This document shows, in pieces, positions 44,881 to 56,757 of a stretch of 64,000 nt of DNA. Source of the DNA: Dipteris shenzhenensis (Eukaryota > Polypodiophyta > Polypodiopsida > Gleicheniales); the NCBI GenBank assembly GCA_047967505.1, contig CM106539.1; one strand, written 5' to 3'. A program made the translations under genes and the position numbers. Every line of letters begins with the position of its first letter. The stretch's first letter is position 1. Under the pieces are notes generated by a model. The model was not told where the DNA came from. It saw nothing but the letters and a program-made list of their open reading frames with translations, and made no database searches.

Positions 44881-46920
44881 TCCTAGACTAGATGCTCCGC
44901 TCCACATCCCACACATAAAGGGGTGGGATAGGTTATGGTAGGGGCGGTGGGCATAAGATCCATGTATGGATTGTCCTTTAAGAAGTGTGGGCCATGGCAT
45001 TTGAAACAGGACACCTGAGGGTTTGAAGTGCCTCGGTAGGGGCATTCACTTACTCTATGGGGACCCTGGCAAGGAGCGAGGATCTTTGAGCGATTGATTT
45101 TAGATCTCTCACCCTTGCATTTATGGGGGCACTCTGGAATACGGGGACTTGTTGATCCTCTAGCGGGAGGTAGTGGATCAAGGTACCACTTCCCTCCTCA
45201 TAGGGGTAATAATCATGAGGTCCATGATCAGGATCCGTTTCCTCCTAGTCGGGCAATTCTTCAACCAACACTTGATTGACTGGGGCAATGTGAGGTAGCG
45301 GGGGCTGTGGACCTAGTATGGGTGGTGGTAGCGGAGCTGGCTAACTAGAGTTGGCCACGGGACCACCTTGAGAGATTTGGGGGTTAGGTGGGGCTGTTAG
45401 GGCTAATGGGGGTCTCATTTGATACATGGGTTGGGGAAGGGACTTCGAAAATTAACATTGGGAGGTATCATGGCTTCCCCACCTATGGTAGTGTGTGCAG
45501 TAGAGTGTTGGCCTTGCCCTTAGGCATGGGCACTCATTGGAGGGGTGGTTGCCATTCCATACCCCACACCAAACATTGTCTCTCCATGGAAACAAGTGGG
45601 GGTTTCTTAGTGCCTCCTTGGAGGTTCCTATTCTCCATTGCTGGCCTAGCTAATCCAATGGATTAGAAGCTAGCTCACCCATATCCAAGCCCTTAGGATT
45701 GTTAGCCTCCTTCTTGATTGACTCTACACTCGAGGACCTAACCGATGGAGCTATTTTGGAGGGGGCCAAGGCCTTGTCCAAATTCACTTTGTCCATCATG
45801 TTGTTGCATATATGGATGGCTACCTTGTTGCATAGATCAAAGGAGGTGGGGTTCATCACCATGAGGTGGTCGTGCAACTTTGGCTCTGCCAATCCGTGGA
45901 TAAGGAATCAAAGCAACAGGTGTTCGTTGCTCATCCACTCATATGGCTCACAGTAGGCATTGAGGTGCTTAATCCTAGCAATGTAGTCCCTCAGGGATTC
46001 CTTGTCATTCTGTTTTACCCCACACAATTGGTTGATCGGGCTCCATTTATAGCCACTAGGAGCGAACCCCACAATAAAAGCCTTTCTCAATGTCTCCCAG
46101 TGGATCTTTTCTTCTGTGGTGAGAGCCGTATCCCATTGGCCTGCCTTGCCCCATCCAAGCTGAGGCCAAACGCATTGGCCATCTCTAGGTCACCTGGCGC
46201 ACCAAAGGATTTACAAATCTGTTCGAACCATTCCATGTGGGAGACCGGGTCTCCTTCTCCTAGGAACTTGGTCATTAGCTTGGAAATGGCTATGGGATGG
46301 CTTCTCGAGGGATTCGCCATCCCTGAAGGAACACTAGGGCGGGTGGAGGTGGTGCTGCCCCCCTTCCTAGGGCCTTCATAAAAATACGCATTGCCTCATT
46401 AGTTAACACCATTTGAGCAGCTAGCATAGGTGGTGTTGCTGTGGGCCTGATGGGTTGTAGGGCTGGCCTTAGGCCTAGCCCATGTGGTGGTGTCCATGTA
46501 GTTGCTGGTGTCGGCATTGGGATGAAAGTACCCAGGCCTGCATTCATTGGTGCAACTAGAATAGAAGGGAAGGGAATGACTCCTGGAGGCGGTGGGTGCT
46601 CGGGCATGGTAACGTTAGTTCAATGCAGTGGGCATTAGGGTGGGAATTGTGGTGCCCCATAGTTAACGAAGGCGGGTGGCACTGAGGTTGTTGGAGGATC
46701 ATAAGGCACTCCACCTTGGAAGTTCCTAGTATCCCCTCGACTTGGGTCTTGTGTATGGAATTCCCTCATCCATGTTCTCCCACTTGGGAGGTTTGGCATA
46801 GGCGGAGGGACCTAGATCGACAAAGGTGGTTTTTGTCCCAATCTGGGGTTTGGGAACTGTTTGCTGTTGGCCTTCCCTTACTGTGCACATGCCGGCAAAG
46901 GGATTGTCCATGTCTGCCAA
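44881..46920 (-). pseudogene. gag: G2 gag
   Basis: Minus-strand gypsy Gag starting near ATG 46920 (M-A-D-M-D-N-P-F-A-G-M). A Pro-rich N-terminus is followed by the retrotransposon Gag capsid region (about 46320-45750: K-F-x-G-E-G-D-P-V-S-H-M-E-W-F-E-Q, F-I-V-G-F-A-P, S-L-R-D-Y-I-A-R, L-H-D-H-L). Near 45000-44890 are two decayed zinc-knuckle-like motifs (C-F-K-C-H-G-P-H and C-V-G-C-G-A-E-H), each lacking its last cysteine. Several frameshifts and stops, including a TGA within the capsid region near 45905. Normally Gag forms the particle and binds RNA. Confidence 0.78.
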
Positions 46921-47579
46921 CTCTGTTCGTCCTAAGCGGCCAAATATGTTAGAGAATGTACCTCTAAGCTTGGATGCAATCGAAGGTGTAGGAGAGTTGG
47001 GAGAGGCTACACTTGTGAATGGAGCTTCCGAGGCTCTTGGGAGGCTCAGGATCGAGCTTTCAAATTTCTAGCTAGGATGGAGGGTGGGCTGCTGAGCATA
47101 GCTCAAAGCGCTTTCTTCTGGCATGGGATCCTTTGGCAAAATCCTTCAGAACCTCAAGTGCATATGGGATGCCTCTGGGCCGAGGATACTCAGGTTGAGC
47201 TGAGGTTCTGCAATTTTCTTTTAATTCTTTGGCTACCCCAGAGGTATCACACTGGTCGACTGGATAGCTCTATAGCATCGGTCGGTGGCTACGAGTATAG
47301 TAAATGAGTAGTGTAATATGGTTTTAGTAGTGGAAGGCGGCATAATCTTATAGCAATGGTGGCAGAATAAGAATATAGCATCGGGTGGTGGGATAGATGT
47401 AACACACTCGTCAGTAGGATAGTATCACGACGGGCGTGGGGATCAAAATGACGATGATCGGTAGGATAGTATAGCGATGGGCGTGGGATAGTCACACACA
47501 TTGTTTCCGCCGACTGAGATTTGATGGTTTCTGAAGTTTTTGCAGTTTCTGTTCATGATTTTTTGTGATGGGAGGATGC
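46921..47579 (-). repeat. G2 leader, part 2, with short repeats
   Basis: Continuation of the G2 5' untranslated leader beyond element E. Between about 47240 and 47500 the phrase cgatgggcgtgggatagt or catcggtggtgggatagt recurs irregularly, resembling the array upstream of ORF3. TSD copy GATGC of element E at 47575-47579. Confidence 0.6.
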
Positions 47580-48303
47580 TGTTAGATATCAATGCTCCAC
47601 TTTTGTGTAACTACGCGGGAACCAGCTAACTCTACTTGTAAGACTCCCATATGAGGAGAAGGCATTTGAGTAGCTCGGTTATCGTCCTGGTTTGGACACC
47701 AGATGGGGGCCATGTGTGGCCTGATGGCTGGATGGCTTCAGATAGAGTTGGCACACGGCCAACTAGGCTACATGCAAGTGTAGGAAGGCATCCCTTGACT
47801 GACTGCATTGAGGGTAGATGGAGTATTTCCCAGGGCAGCCCACTCTCGGGTTGTGGGGCCCGTTTGGAGCCTCAGATGATCTCGGATGGCTCTGGGCCGA
47901 ACGGAAAACCGTAGGTTAGTTGCTTTGTTTTGCATACCGGTTCTATCGTATGGTCGGTGGCCTTTTTCCGGACCGACCCCCAGTTGACTGTTTTGGGTGG
48001 ACTGGGTCGGTCAACCAATTGAGCCTAACTGACTACAACTGATGGCTATATAAAAGCAAGCCCATGAAGCCCATTTCATCACTGGCTACAACAGCCCTGA
48101 TTCCTTAGCATCCAGGCTCTGTCTTCTACTGTTTCCAGCATGCCATCGAAGCTTCTTTCAAAGGAGCACACGGTTGGGAGGCAGCGCCATCTATTGTATC
48201 AGTTCTACAGTAATCAAATTTTTGATTCTCCATACTATCTTGTTTTCTCTCTTGCGTACGATATCCTGTTATCTATTGAGCACAGACGTATTATTTTCTT
48301 ACA
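47580..48303 (+). repeat. Element E 5' LTR
   Basis: TATATAAA at 48047-48054; gactgggtcggt about 50 bp upstream. Confidence 0.92.
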
Positions 48304-48375
48304 TGGTATGAGAGCCTGGACTCTAGCAAGAAGATTTGGTAGTGTGTTTTCTGTTTGCGAGTAGATTGTGAGAGA

Positions 48376-48449
48376 TGGTCTAGCCCGCAAGACTACGAAT
48401 CCCACCGTTCGGCGAAAGCGGAAAGTTGGACGGCTCTAACTATCCACTC
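48376..48449 (+). pseudogene. gag: Element E gag N-terminus
   Basis: Encodes G-K-L-D-G-S-N-Y-P-L, the copia Gag signature, leading into tandem unit 1 (W-K-F-K-M-K). The intended start is near 48376 but is broken by stops. Confidence 0.6.
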
Positions 48450-51191
48450 TGGAAGTTCAAGATGAAGACCATCCTAAGCGCATACGAGCTTTGGGATACT
48501 ACTATTGGGGTGGATGTGAGGCCGGTTGTGAGACCGATCCAGCCAATGCAAGACAACAGATAGTACCAACTGCGGATGAGATTCTCACGTGGACAAGAAG
48601 AAATGCAGATGCGCTATGTTCTATTGTCTACAGTGTTGGTGATTCCGTCATGGCATTTATTCAACATGTCACCACAGCGGAGGAGGCATGGACGGTCTTG
48701 CAAAATCAGTATGAGACCACGAATCAGATGCAGATTCAAAATCTGGAGACTCAACTCGCGAACGAGAAGTTGTCTGAGTTTGAAGTGGTAGAGAAGTTCA
48801 TCACCAGGGTGAAGAATCTGCGCGATCAGATGACTGCGATTGGCATCACCATCACCAGCAAGAATCTAGCACGAAGGTGCATACGGATTCTCCCACCAAA
48901 GTACGACGGTCTTGTTACGACGCTGAGTACACAGAACAAAAATCTGCCCCTCAACTTTGAGGATTTTAGCATGATGCTTCTGGAGGAGGAGATGCGTCAA
49001 AAGACGAGGACTCGAGAAATTTGGCTTTTTGGACCGGATCAAAGAAAGGTAAGGGTAACCCATCTTCTTCTGATGATAAAAAGAGAAAGAAGAAGATCAA
49101 GTACTTCTATTGCAACAAGGCAGCGCACAAGCAGAATGAGTGCCGAAAGAAGATTGTAGATGAGAAGAACGGAGTAAAGAAAGAGTCCAGCAATAGCACG
49201 CAGGCAGTACCAGTAGAGCTGCTCATCGCAATTGAGGAGATTTGCACGGAGGCAGTTCATGTACCTGTAGATGAACCGTGGATCATTGACAGTGGTGCAT
49301 TGTGCCACATGACCAATCGGAAGGATTGGTATACCTCTCTATAGCCGGTAGGGAATGACATCCTGGAAGTTCAAGATGAAGACCATCCTAAGCGCATACG
49401 AGCTTTGGGATACTACTATTGGGGTGGATGTGAGGCCGGTTGTGAGACCGATCCAGCCAATGCAAGACAACAGATAGTACCAACTGCGGATGAGATTCTC
49501 ACGTGGACAAGAAGAAATGCAGATGCGCTATGTTCTATTGTCTACAGTGTTGGTGATTCCGTCATGGCATTTATTCAACATGTCACCACAGCGGAGGAGG
49601 CATGGACGGTCTTGCAAAATCAGTATGAGACCACGAATCAGATGCAGATTCAAAATCTGGAGACTCAACTCGCGAACGAGAAGTTGTCTGAGTTTGAAGT
49701 GGTAGAGAAGTTCATCACCAGGGTGAAGAATCTGCGCGATCAGATGACTGCGATTGGCATCACCATCACCAGCAAGAATCTAGCACGAAGGTGCATACGG
49801 ATTCTCCCACCAAAGTACGACGGTCTTGTTACGACGCTGAGTACACAGAACAAAAATCTGCCCCTCAACTTTGAGGATTTTAGCATGATGCTTCTAGAGG
49901 AGGAGATGCGTCAAAAGACGAGGACTCGAGAAATTTGGCTTTTTGGACCGGATCAAAGAAAGGTAAGGGTAACCCATCTTCTTCTGATGATAAAAAGAGA
50001 AAGAAGAAGATCAAGTACTTCTATTGCAACAAGGCAGCGCACAAGCAGAATGAGTGCCGAAAGAAGATTGTAGATGAGAAGAACGGAGTAAAGAAAGAGT
50101 CCAGCAATAGCACGCAGGCAGTACCAGTAGAGCTGCTCATCGCAATTGAGGAGATTTGCACGGAGGCAGTTCATGTACCTGTAGATGAACCGTGGATCAT
50201 TGACAGTGGTGCATTGTGCCACATGACCAATCGGAAGGATTGGTATACCTCTCTATAGCCGGTAGGGAATGACATCCTGGAAGTTCAAGATGAAGACCAT
50301 CCTAAGCGCATACGAGCTTTGGGATACTACTATTGGGGTGGATGTGAGGCCGGTTGTGAGACCGATCCAGCCAATGCAAGACAACAGATAGTACCAACTG
50401 CGGATGAGATTCTCACGTGGACAAGAAGAAATGCAGATGCGCTATGTTCTATTGTCTACAGTGTTGGTGATTCCGTCATGGCATTTATTCAACATGTCAC
50501 CACAGCGGAGGAGGCATGGACGGTCTTGCAAAATCAGTATGAGACCACGAATCAGATGCAGATTCAAAATCTGGAGACTCAACTCGCGAACGAGAAGTTG
50601 TCTGAGTTTGAAGTGGTAGAGAAGTTCATCACCAGGGTGAAGAATCTGCGCGATCAGATGACTGCGATTGGCATCACCATCACCAGCAAGAATCTAGCAC
50701 GAAGGTGCATACGGATTCTCCCACCAAAGTACGACGGTCTTGTTACGACGCTGAGTACACAGAACAAAAATCTGCCCCTCAACTTTGAGGATTTTAGCAT
50801 GATGCTTCTGGAGGAGGAGATGCGTCAAAAGACGAGGACTCGAGAAATTTGGCTTTTTGGACCGGATCAAAGAAAGGTAAGGGTAACCCATCTTCTTCTG
50901 ATGATAAAAAGAGAAAGAAGAAGATCAAGTACTTCTATTGCAACAAGGCAGCGCACAAGCAGAATGAGTGCCGAAAGAAGATTGTAGATGAGAAGAACGG
51001 AGTAAAGAAAGAGTCCAGCAATAGCACGCAGGCAGTACCAGTAGAGCTGCTCATCGCAATTGAGGAGATTTGCACGGAGGCAGTTCATGTACCTGTAGAT
51101 GAACCGTGGATCATTGACAGTGGTGCATTGTGCCACATGACCAATCGGAAGGATTGGTATACCTCTCTATAGCCGGTAGGGAATGACATCC
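48450..51191 (+). repeat. Three 914-bp tandem gag-protease units
   Basis: Units 48450-49363, 49364-50277 and 50278-51191. They are essentially identical; I noticed one difference, gcttctagagg in unit 2 for gcttctggagg. Each runs from the Gag N-terminal domain through the zinc knuckle (Y-F-Y-C-x4-H-x4-C, first Cys lost) to the protease site I-I-D-S-G-A, then TAG. The junctions share ctgg. All three carry the same two frame changes (frame 0 to 2 near 48540, 2 to 1 near 49020 in unit 1), so the frameshifts predate the triplication. Confidence 0.95.
48491..49344 (+). pseudogene. gag: Element E gag-protease, unit 1 of 3
   Basis: Frame 2 part: T-W-T-R-R-N-A-D-A-L, E-E-A-W-T-V-L-Q-N-Q-Y-E, L-E-T-Q-L and L-E-E-E-M-R. 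Frame 1 part from 49021: Lys-rich linker, degenerate knuckle, W-I-I-D-S-G-A-L-C-H-M-T (protease active site), ending TAG 49342-49344. Units 2 (49405-50258) and 3 (50319-51172) repeat this. Confidence 0.85.
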
Positions 51192-52306
51192 TGGTAGCAG
51201 TCGACAATGATGCAAAATGTCCAGTAAAAGGAAAAGGTACGATTGCTCTCAAGTCAGATGGAGTTGTAAAACAGTTGTCCGATGTTCTTTATGTGCCAGA
51301 TATTAAGAGGAACTTGTTGTCCGTTTCCGCGATCACGGATCAAGACCTCAAAGTTCAATTCGATAAGAATGGTGCACATATTCTGGATCTTCAAGGGAAG
51401 GTCATTGGTAAAGATACACGGCGCAACAACATTTACAAACTCTCAGCTTTCAGTGCTCGAGCCGATGTGAAGAACACTAAGTTGTGGCATGAGAGGTTTG
51501 GTCATCTAAACCTTAGTTCTTTGAAGGAGATGCATAAAAGTGGAATGATTGCAGACCTACCAGAAATTTCAGATCTGCCCGATGTATGTGAAGCTTGCAT
51601 GATGGGCAAGCAGCATCGGCATCCCTGTCCTAAAGAGGCCAGTAGGGCAAAGGCTCCTCTAGAGCCCGTTCACACGGACCTCTGCAGAAAGATGGAGATG
51701 GAAGCTTTGGGTGGTTCCTACTACTTCATGACGCTGATCAATGACTACAGTAGAAGGATATGGATATACTTCCTGAAGACTAAAGACGAGGCTTTTAGTA
51801 GGTTCAAGGAATGGCATGTAATGGTCGAGAAAGAAATGGGGAGGAAGGTGAAGAAGTTGAGATTAGACAGAGGTGGAGAGTCCACATCAACTGAATTCGA
51901 AAGTTACTACAAAAGTCACGGAATCAAGAGGCAGAAACCCTCGCCACATAGATCACAGCAAAATGGAGTAGCAGAACGCACGATGTGCATCATCTGCGAA
52001 ATGGGCCAGAGTATGATGAAAGGGAAAGATTTGCCAAAGACTTTCCGGGCTAAAGCATGTAACACTGCAGTTTACATCCTGAATCGTAGCTACACGAAGG
52101 CTGTGAACAGGATGACTCCACTGCAAGCCTTTTCTGGTAAGAAACCTTCAGCTGCACATTTCAGAGTTTTTGGATGTGACTGTTTTGTGCATGTCCCTGA
52201 TGCTACAAGGACCAAATGGGAACCGAAGAGCCGGAAGTGTAATTTCTTGGGCTACAGTGAAGAGGCAAAGGTTACCGTCTCTATAACCCTGTTACCAAGA
52301 AGGTAA
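51180..52306 (+). pseudogene. Element E protease end and integrase
   Basis: From about 51193 the frame continues the protease (V-L-Y-V-P-D-I-K-R-N-L-L-S-V), then the pre-integrase zinc site (L-W-H-E-R-F-G-H..C-E-A-C), then the copia integrase core: D in V-H-T-D-L (about 51675), D in L-R-L-D-R-G-G-E, E in N-G-V-A-E-R. All three acidic residues are present. F-G-C-D-C-F-V-H-V-P and F-L-G-Y-S follow. A 1-nt loss near 52269 shifts the frame, after which G-Y-R-L-Y-N and V-S-R-D-V-V-F continue in another frame. Confidence 0.88.
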
Positions 52307-53404
52307 TTGTAAGTCGCGATGTGGTCTTCTCAGAACAACCGCATCAATTGGAGGAGGATGCTTCCTTCCCAGACAACCAGGACCAGGATATGCATCCAGT
52401 ACTGCCACCAATAGCAGACCGAACTCCCCCAGCCGTGCTTGGGAGGATTCAAGACAAAGAAGATGAAGAAGAGCCTGTAGAACCACAACGGCAACGGCCA
52501 TTCCCGAAGTGGGTAAAGCAGCTTTTGGACAGCAGAGAACCTTCAGCCATTCCCGAAGTGGGTAAAGCAACTTTTGGACAGCAAAGAACCTCCAGCCATT
52601 GAGGAGGAATCATCCGAACATCGCCGGTCCAAGAGATTAGAGGAGCAAAGAAGGGCGCAGGAACAGTTGGTCAACTATGCTTTGATGACAGAAGTGATCT
52701 GTGCTAAAGAACCTAAGTGTCTTGAAGAGGCACAGGGCGATGATAGGTGGATGGAGGCTATGCAGTCGGAGTATGGCTCCATAATGAAGAACAACACTTG
52801 GGACCTTGTGGATCAACCACCAAAATGCAAGATAATCGGAACCAAGTGGGTGTACAAGACCAAGTACAAGTCCGACGGCACGTTGGATAAGTACAAGGCT
52901 CGGCTCATGGCAAAAGGATTTGCCCAGGTACATGGTTTTGATTATCAAGATACTTTTGCTCCCACGGCTCGACTAACCACAATTCGCAGTGTTTTGGCTT
53001 TAGCTGCTCAGGGAAGTTGGCCCGTGTTTCAGATGGATGTGAAATCTGCCTTTCTGAATGGAGATCTCAAGGAGGAGGTATACATGGAACAACCACCAGG
53101 TTTTGAGATCCCCGGTTCAGAAGGTAAAGTCTGCAAACTGAAGAAGGCACTTTACGGGCTGAAACAGGCCCCACGAGCATGGTACCAGCGAATTGATGCC
53201 TACTTTCTGCAAAACGGGTTCAGGTGGAGCCCATCTGATGCAAATTTGTATATCTTCAGAGAAGGAGGCAAGTGTATGATCATGGTCCTTTATGTGGATG
53301 ACCTTGTCATAACAGGGAACCATGAAGAGAAGATCTCACAGACAAAGCATTTGCTAGGAAGAGAGTTTGAAATGACAGCTGATGCATTTCTATTTGGGGA
53401 TTGA
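52307..53404 (+). pseudogene. Element E linker and reverse transcriptase
   Basis: The linker holds a 49-bp direct duplication (52499-52547 and 52548-52596, ccattcccgaagtgggtaaa) that shifts the frame. RT from about 52600: [44 protein letters not shown] and intact L-Y-V-D-D (about 53290-53304). A frameshift at about 53385 ends the frame. Confidence 0.9.
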
Positions 53405-54231
53405 AGTTTGGCAGGAGCTGAAACAGATGTTCATTTCACAGCTGAAGTATGCTGGAGAGATATTGAAGGCATTTGGCATGGCTGAGTGCAAGATAGTTGG
53501 TACCCCTATGGAGGTTGATGCGAAGCTCTCAAACAAGGATTCATCACCACTGGTGGACGAAGTGAAGTATAGAAGGCTTGTGGGTAGCTTGATTTACTTG
53601 TGCAACACACGGCCAAACATCAGTTTTGCGACTGGTGTACTAAGCAGGTTTTTCAATAAGCCCCGGGAGAACCATTAGAGGGTAGGGATGCGGGTGCTGA
53701 AATACATCAAAGGCACACTTGATTATGGCATCATCTATACCAAGGGCAACATCTTGACTAGATTCTGTGACTCGGATTGGGTAGGAGATGTGGACAACAG
53801 CAGGAGAGATCAGTGACAGGGTACTGTTTCTCACTTGGATCTGGAGTTGTGTCATGGGTCAGCAAGAAGCAACCCACAGTTGCTCTTTCTTCTACCGAGG
53901 CCGAGTACAAATCTGCATGCTTTGCTTCTTGCGAGGCAGTGTGGTTGAGGAGGATTCTGGGGGACATGAGTGCAGTGCGCAGAACAAGCCTATGCAGTTA
54001 TCATGTGACAATCAGAGTTGCATGGCGATTGCAAAGAACCCTGTGTTACACACTCGCACAAAACACATTGAGATTCAATATCACTTTGTACACGAGCTCA
54101 TCATGGATGGAGAGGTCGACTTGGTGTACTCTTTGACTACAGAGAATGCTGCGGACATCTTCATGAAGGCTCTTGGAAGAGACTTGTTGGAGAGGCATCT
54201 TCATCGACTTGGCATTGGGCTGAAAAAGTAA
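53382..54231 (+). pseudogene. Element E RT end and RNase H
   Basis: H-F-Y-L-G-I-E-V, L-V-G-S-L-I-Y-L, TAG at 53676 where Trp is usual (N-H-stop-R), then F-C-D-S-D-W-V-G-D, a frameshift, S-S-T-E-A-E-Y, and in a third frame [11 protein letters not shown] and T-K-H-I-E-I-Q. Ends with L-L-E-R-H-L-H-R-L-G-I-G-L before TAA near 54229. Confidence 0.88.
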
Positions 54232-54261
54232 GTTCACTTGCGGGTGGACATTGAGGGGGGG

Positions 54262-54998
54262 TGTTAGGTATCAATGCTCCACTCTCGTGTAACTACGCGG
54301 GAACCAGCTAACTCTACTTGTAAGCCCCCCATATGAGGAGAAGGCATTTGAGTAGCTCGGTTATCTGATAGGTCCTGGTTTGGACACCAGATGGGGGCCA
54401 TGTGTGGCTTGATGGCTGGACAGCTTCAGATAGAGTTGGCACACCGCCAACTAGGCTACATGCAAGTGCGGGAAGGGCATCCCTTGACTGACCACACTGA
54501 GGGTAGATGGAGCATTTCTCGGGGCAGCCCACTCTCGGGTTGCAGGGCCTGTTTGGAGCCTTAGATGATCTCGGACGGTGGCTCTGGGCCGAACGAGGAC
54601 CATAGGTTAGTTGCTCTATTTTGCGCACTGGCTCTATTGGATGGTCGGTGGCCTATTTAGGGACCGACCCCCAGTCCGACCGTTTTGGGCGGACTGGGTC
54701 GGTCACCTAATTGAGCCTAATCGACTACGACTAGTGGCTATATAAGAGCAAGCCCGTGAATCCCATTTCATCACTGGCTATAGCAACCCTGATTCCTTAG
54801 CATCCAGCCTCCGTCTTGTACTATTTCCAGCAGACCATCAAAGCTTCTTTCACAGGAGCGCACGGTTGGGAGGCAGTGCCATCTATTGTATCATTTCTAC
54901 AGTAATCAAATTTTTGATTCTCCATACTATCTTGTTTTCTCTCTTGCGTACGAGATCCTGTTATCTGTTGAGCACAGATATTGTATTATTTTCTTACA
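54262..54998 (+). repeat. Element E 3' LTR
   Basis: 737 bp, TATATAAG at 54739-54746. Followed by TSD GATGC. Confidence 0.92.
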
Positions 54999-55003
54999 GA
55001 TGC

Positions 55004-55432
55004 TACACTACCTAATCTACCTACTCAATGAAAAACACTTGAAAACAAAACACTTTTTGAAAGCCAAAATGCAAGAACTTAGAAAGGGTGAGTTCTAAGA
55101 TACAAAACTACTTCAAAACTTGGCAAAAATCCTTACTTTTTTTTTTTTGGGAGGTGTTTTGACCTCACAAACACCTTAGCAATCAAGTCTACTAAGTTCC
55201 TATCACCTTGAAATACCAAAAAGCATCAAAGACAATTCCCATGCTCACAAATGGCTTTCCTACAAGAAAAAACAAATTTCCATCCTCTCTCACTTTCCAC
55301 CTCTCTTCTCTCCTACAACCCCACTAACAAGCTCCAAGGTAAGCTTGAAGACTTGTACAATGGGAATATATAGAAGGAACACAAATGCAAATGCAAAAGC
55401 ATACCTTTTCTCCCTGGCAGTGGTGCCAAAAA
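55004..55432 (-). other. G2 leader part 1 and PBS
   Basis: Leader of G2 between its 5' LTR and element E. On the minus strand, four T after the LTR, then tggcaccactgccaggga (55411-55428), which resembles the tRNA-Asp PBS of Athila/Tat elements with about four mismatches. Confidence 0.65.
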
Positions 55433-56607
55433 TGTAGTGGGTCTCGACGATGACTCACGTGTCGTGGGGTTGTTGAAGATATGCCAACGGAGTCTCTAAT
55501 CCTGGCTACTCCTTGTGGGAGCAATGCATAGCACGAGTCATCCGCAAGTGTCACGCAAGCAGACTCCGGATTGTTGCAATGTGTTTTCACGCGAGGAAGA
55601 GGGAAGGGGAGAGGGAGAAGGAAGGGGGAAGGAGGGAGGAGGGGAAGGGGAGAAGGGACTGAAGGGGGATAGAGTGACAACCACAAAGGCACGATGAAGG
55701 AAACAAGAGAACACCCAAAACACTCTCTTAGAAGAGAGAGGGAGCTTGTATTCAACTTGGTGCAAACAACAATGAAGACCAAAGTCAACCATTTGGTCTT
55801 TTATACAAGTCACCTTTTGAAGGGAGGGCCAACCCTTTTCCTTTTTAGCTCTCCCCCTCACTTTACAACCAAGGGCTCTTGGTCCCATAGGGAGCCAAGG
55901 CATATTGCCATTCTTACCATCTCTCCCTACTAGCGGAAATAGTGCTTGTGTTAACCATATTAAAGCACTTGGGACAAGCCTAGCATTAGGAGGTGTTCCT
56001 AACCGGCTTCGAAATAGCGCTTGTGTTAGCCTTGCCACTCCTAGGCTTAGGTGATTTGGGGCTCAAACTCCCTGAGCACCCTCACACCTTAACATGTTTG
56101 TGGTCATGCATGATGCATGAGCCTCAAAACATGGAGTGGCAAGGCTCAGCTTCTGTGAGACACTCAACGGTAACCCTTGTCTCGGGATATTTGGGGATCA
56201 AACTCCCTGAGTTTGAGCTGTACTCCTTTCATGGCTATTTTCATTGGCGTGGCTATTTTGTGGACGTGGAGCTGAAAAGTGCACATTGCTTGCACTCCTC
56301 GTGCTTCCATGGATGTGGACCTAAAGTGTGTATCTCCTTGTTCCTGGCGGTGGCAATTGGAACATATAGCCTGTGCCTGGAATCCTTGAATCCTTGGACT
56401 TTGGAGCAGACTTTGGGTATTTGGGGATCAAACTCCCTGAGTTTGAGCTATACTCCTTCCGTGTGCACATTACTTGTAATCATTGACTTTGGTGTATTTG
56501 GGTATCAAACTCTCTTGAGCTTGTCCATTGAAGTAGATCATTTAGTTTGGTCACCTGTTCTCACTGATTATGTTGCATTCGGTGGCTGTACTCTGTGGAT
56601 GTTGACA
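55433..56607 (-). repeat. G2 5' LTR
   Basis: 1,175 bp, tgtagtgggtc..gatgttgaca on the plus strand. TSD ACCTC at 56608-56612. Confidence 0.9.
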
Positions 56608-56612
56608 ACCTC

Positions 56613-56757
56613 CTTCCATGTCGGTGTGCTCTGCCATAGGGACTAGAGTTTGGCCACAAACAGTATCAACAATCACAGCATTGAATCCATCAAATATGAG
56701 GCTTATAGGAATCTTATTAACCAAGAAACTTTTGTTCACAACACTTTTTTCCTTCAA
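56613..56757 (-). pseudogene. MULE-like gene, 5' part, cut by G2
   Basis: Minus-strand frame that stays in register with the frame at 27117-26884 when G2 and one TSD copy are removed: codon starts at 56613 and 27120 are three bases apart once ACCTC is counted once. Encodes I-F-D-G-F-N-A-V-I-V-D-T-V and M-A-E-H-T-D-M-E-G up to the insertion. The true start codon and further upstream exons are not identified. Confidence 0.55.

Larger units (their letters stand above)
47580..54998 (+). mobile_element. Element E: full-length copia, decayed, gag triplicated
   Basis: LTRs 47580-48303 (724 bp) and 54262-54998 (737 bp), TGTTAG..TCTTACA, with TSD GATGC (47575-47579 and 54999-55003). PBS-like tggtatgagagcc at 48304 (one change from the usual copia PBS). 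PPT ttgaggggggg before 54262. The interior has gag (in three tandem copies), protease, integrase, RT and RNase H in copia order. LTRs differ at many sites, so the insertion is older than B. Its LTR shares tgtaag-ccccatatgaggag, actgggtcggt and the ctatataa region with element F, so E and F are related families. Confidence 0.93.
27123..56607 (-). mobile_element. Gypsy element G2, complete, with nested insertions
   Basis: Minus-strand Ty3/gypsy element bounded by a perfect 5-bp target duplication ACCTC (27118-27122 and 56608-56612). 3' LTR 27123-30934 (split by element B), 5' LTR 55433-56607, tRNA-Asp-like PBS 55411-55428, PPT at 30935-30949. Removing nested elements B, D and E and their duplicated target sites leaves about 16 kb, long for a plant gypsy element. 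Order on the minus strand: leader, gag, protease, RT, RNase H, integrase, second protease, TATA box, ORF3. The tRNA-Asp-type PBS and a long ORF after integrase are features of the Athila/Tat branch. Coding regions carry stops and frameshifts, and the RT active site is mutated, so this copy is dead. Confidence 0.9.

Noticed and set aside
48576-48791. 71-codon frame repeated three times (also 49490 and 50404)
   Set aside because: Out-of-frame shadow of gag in each tandem unit.
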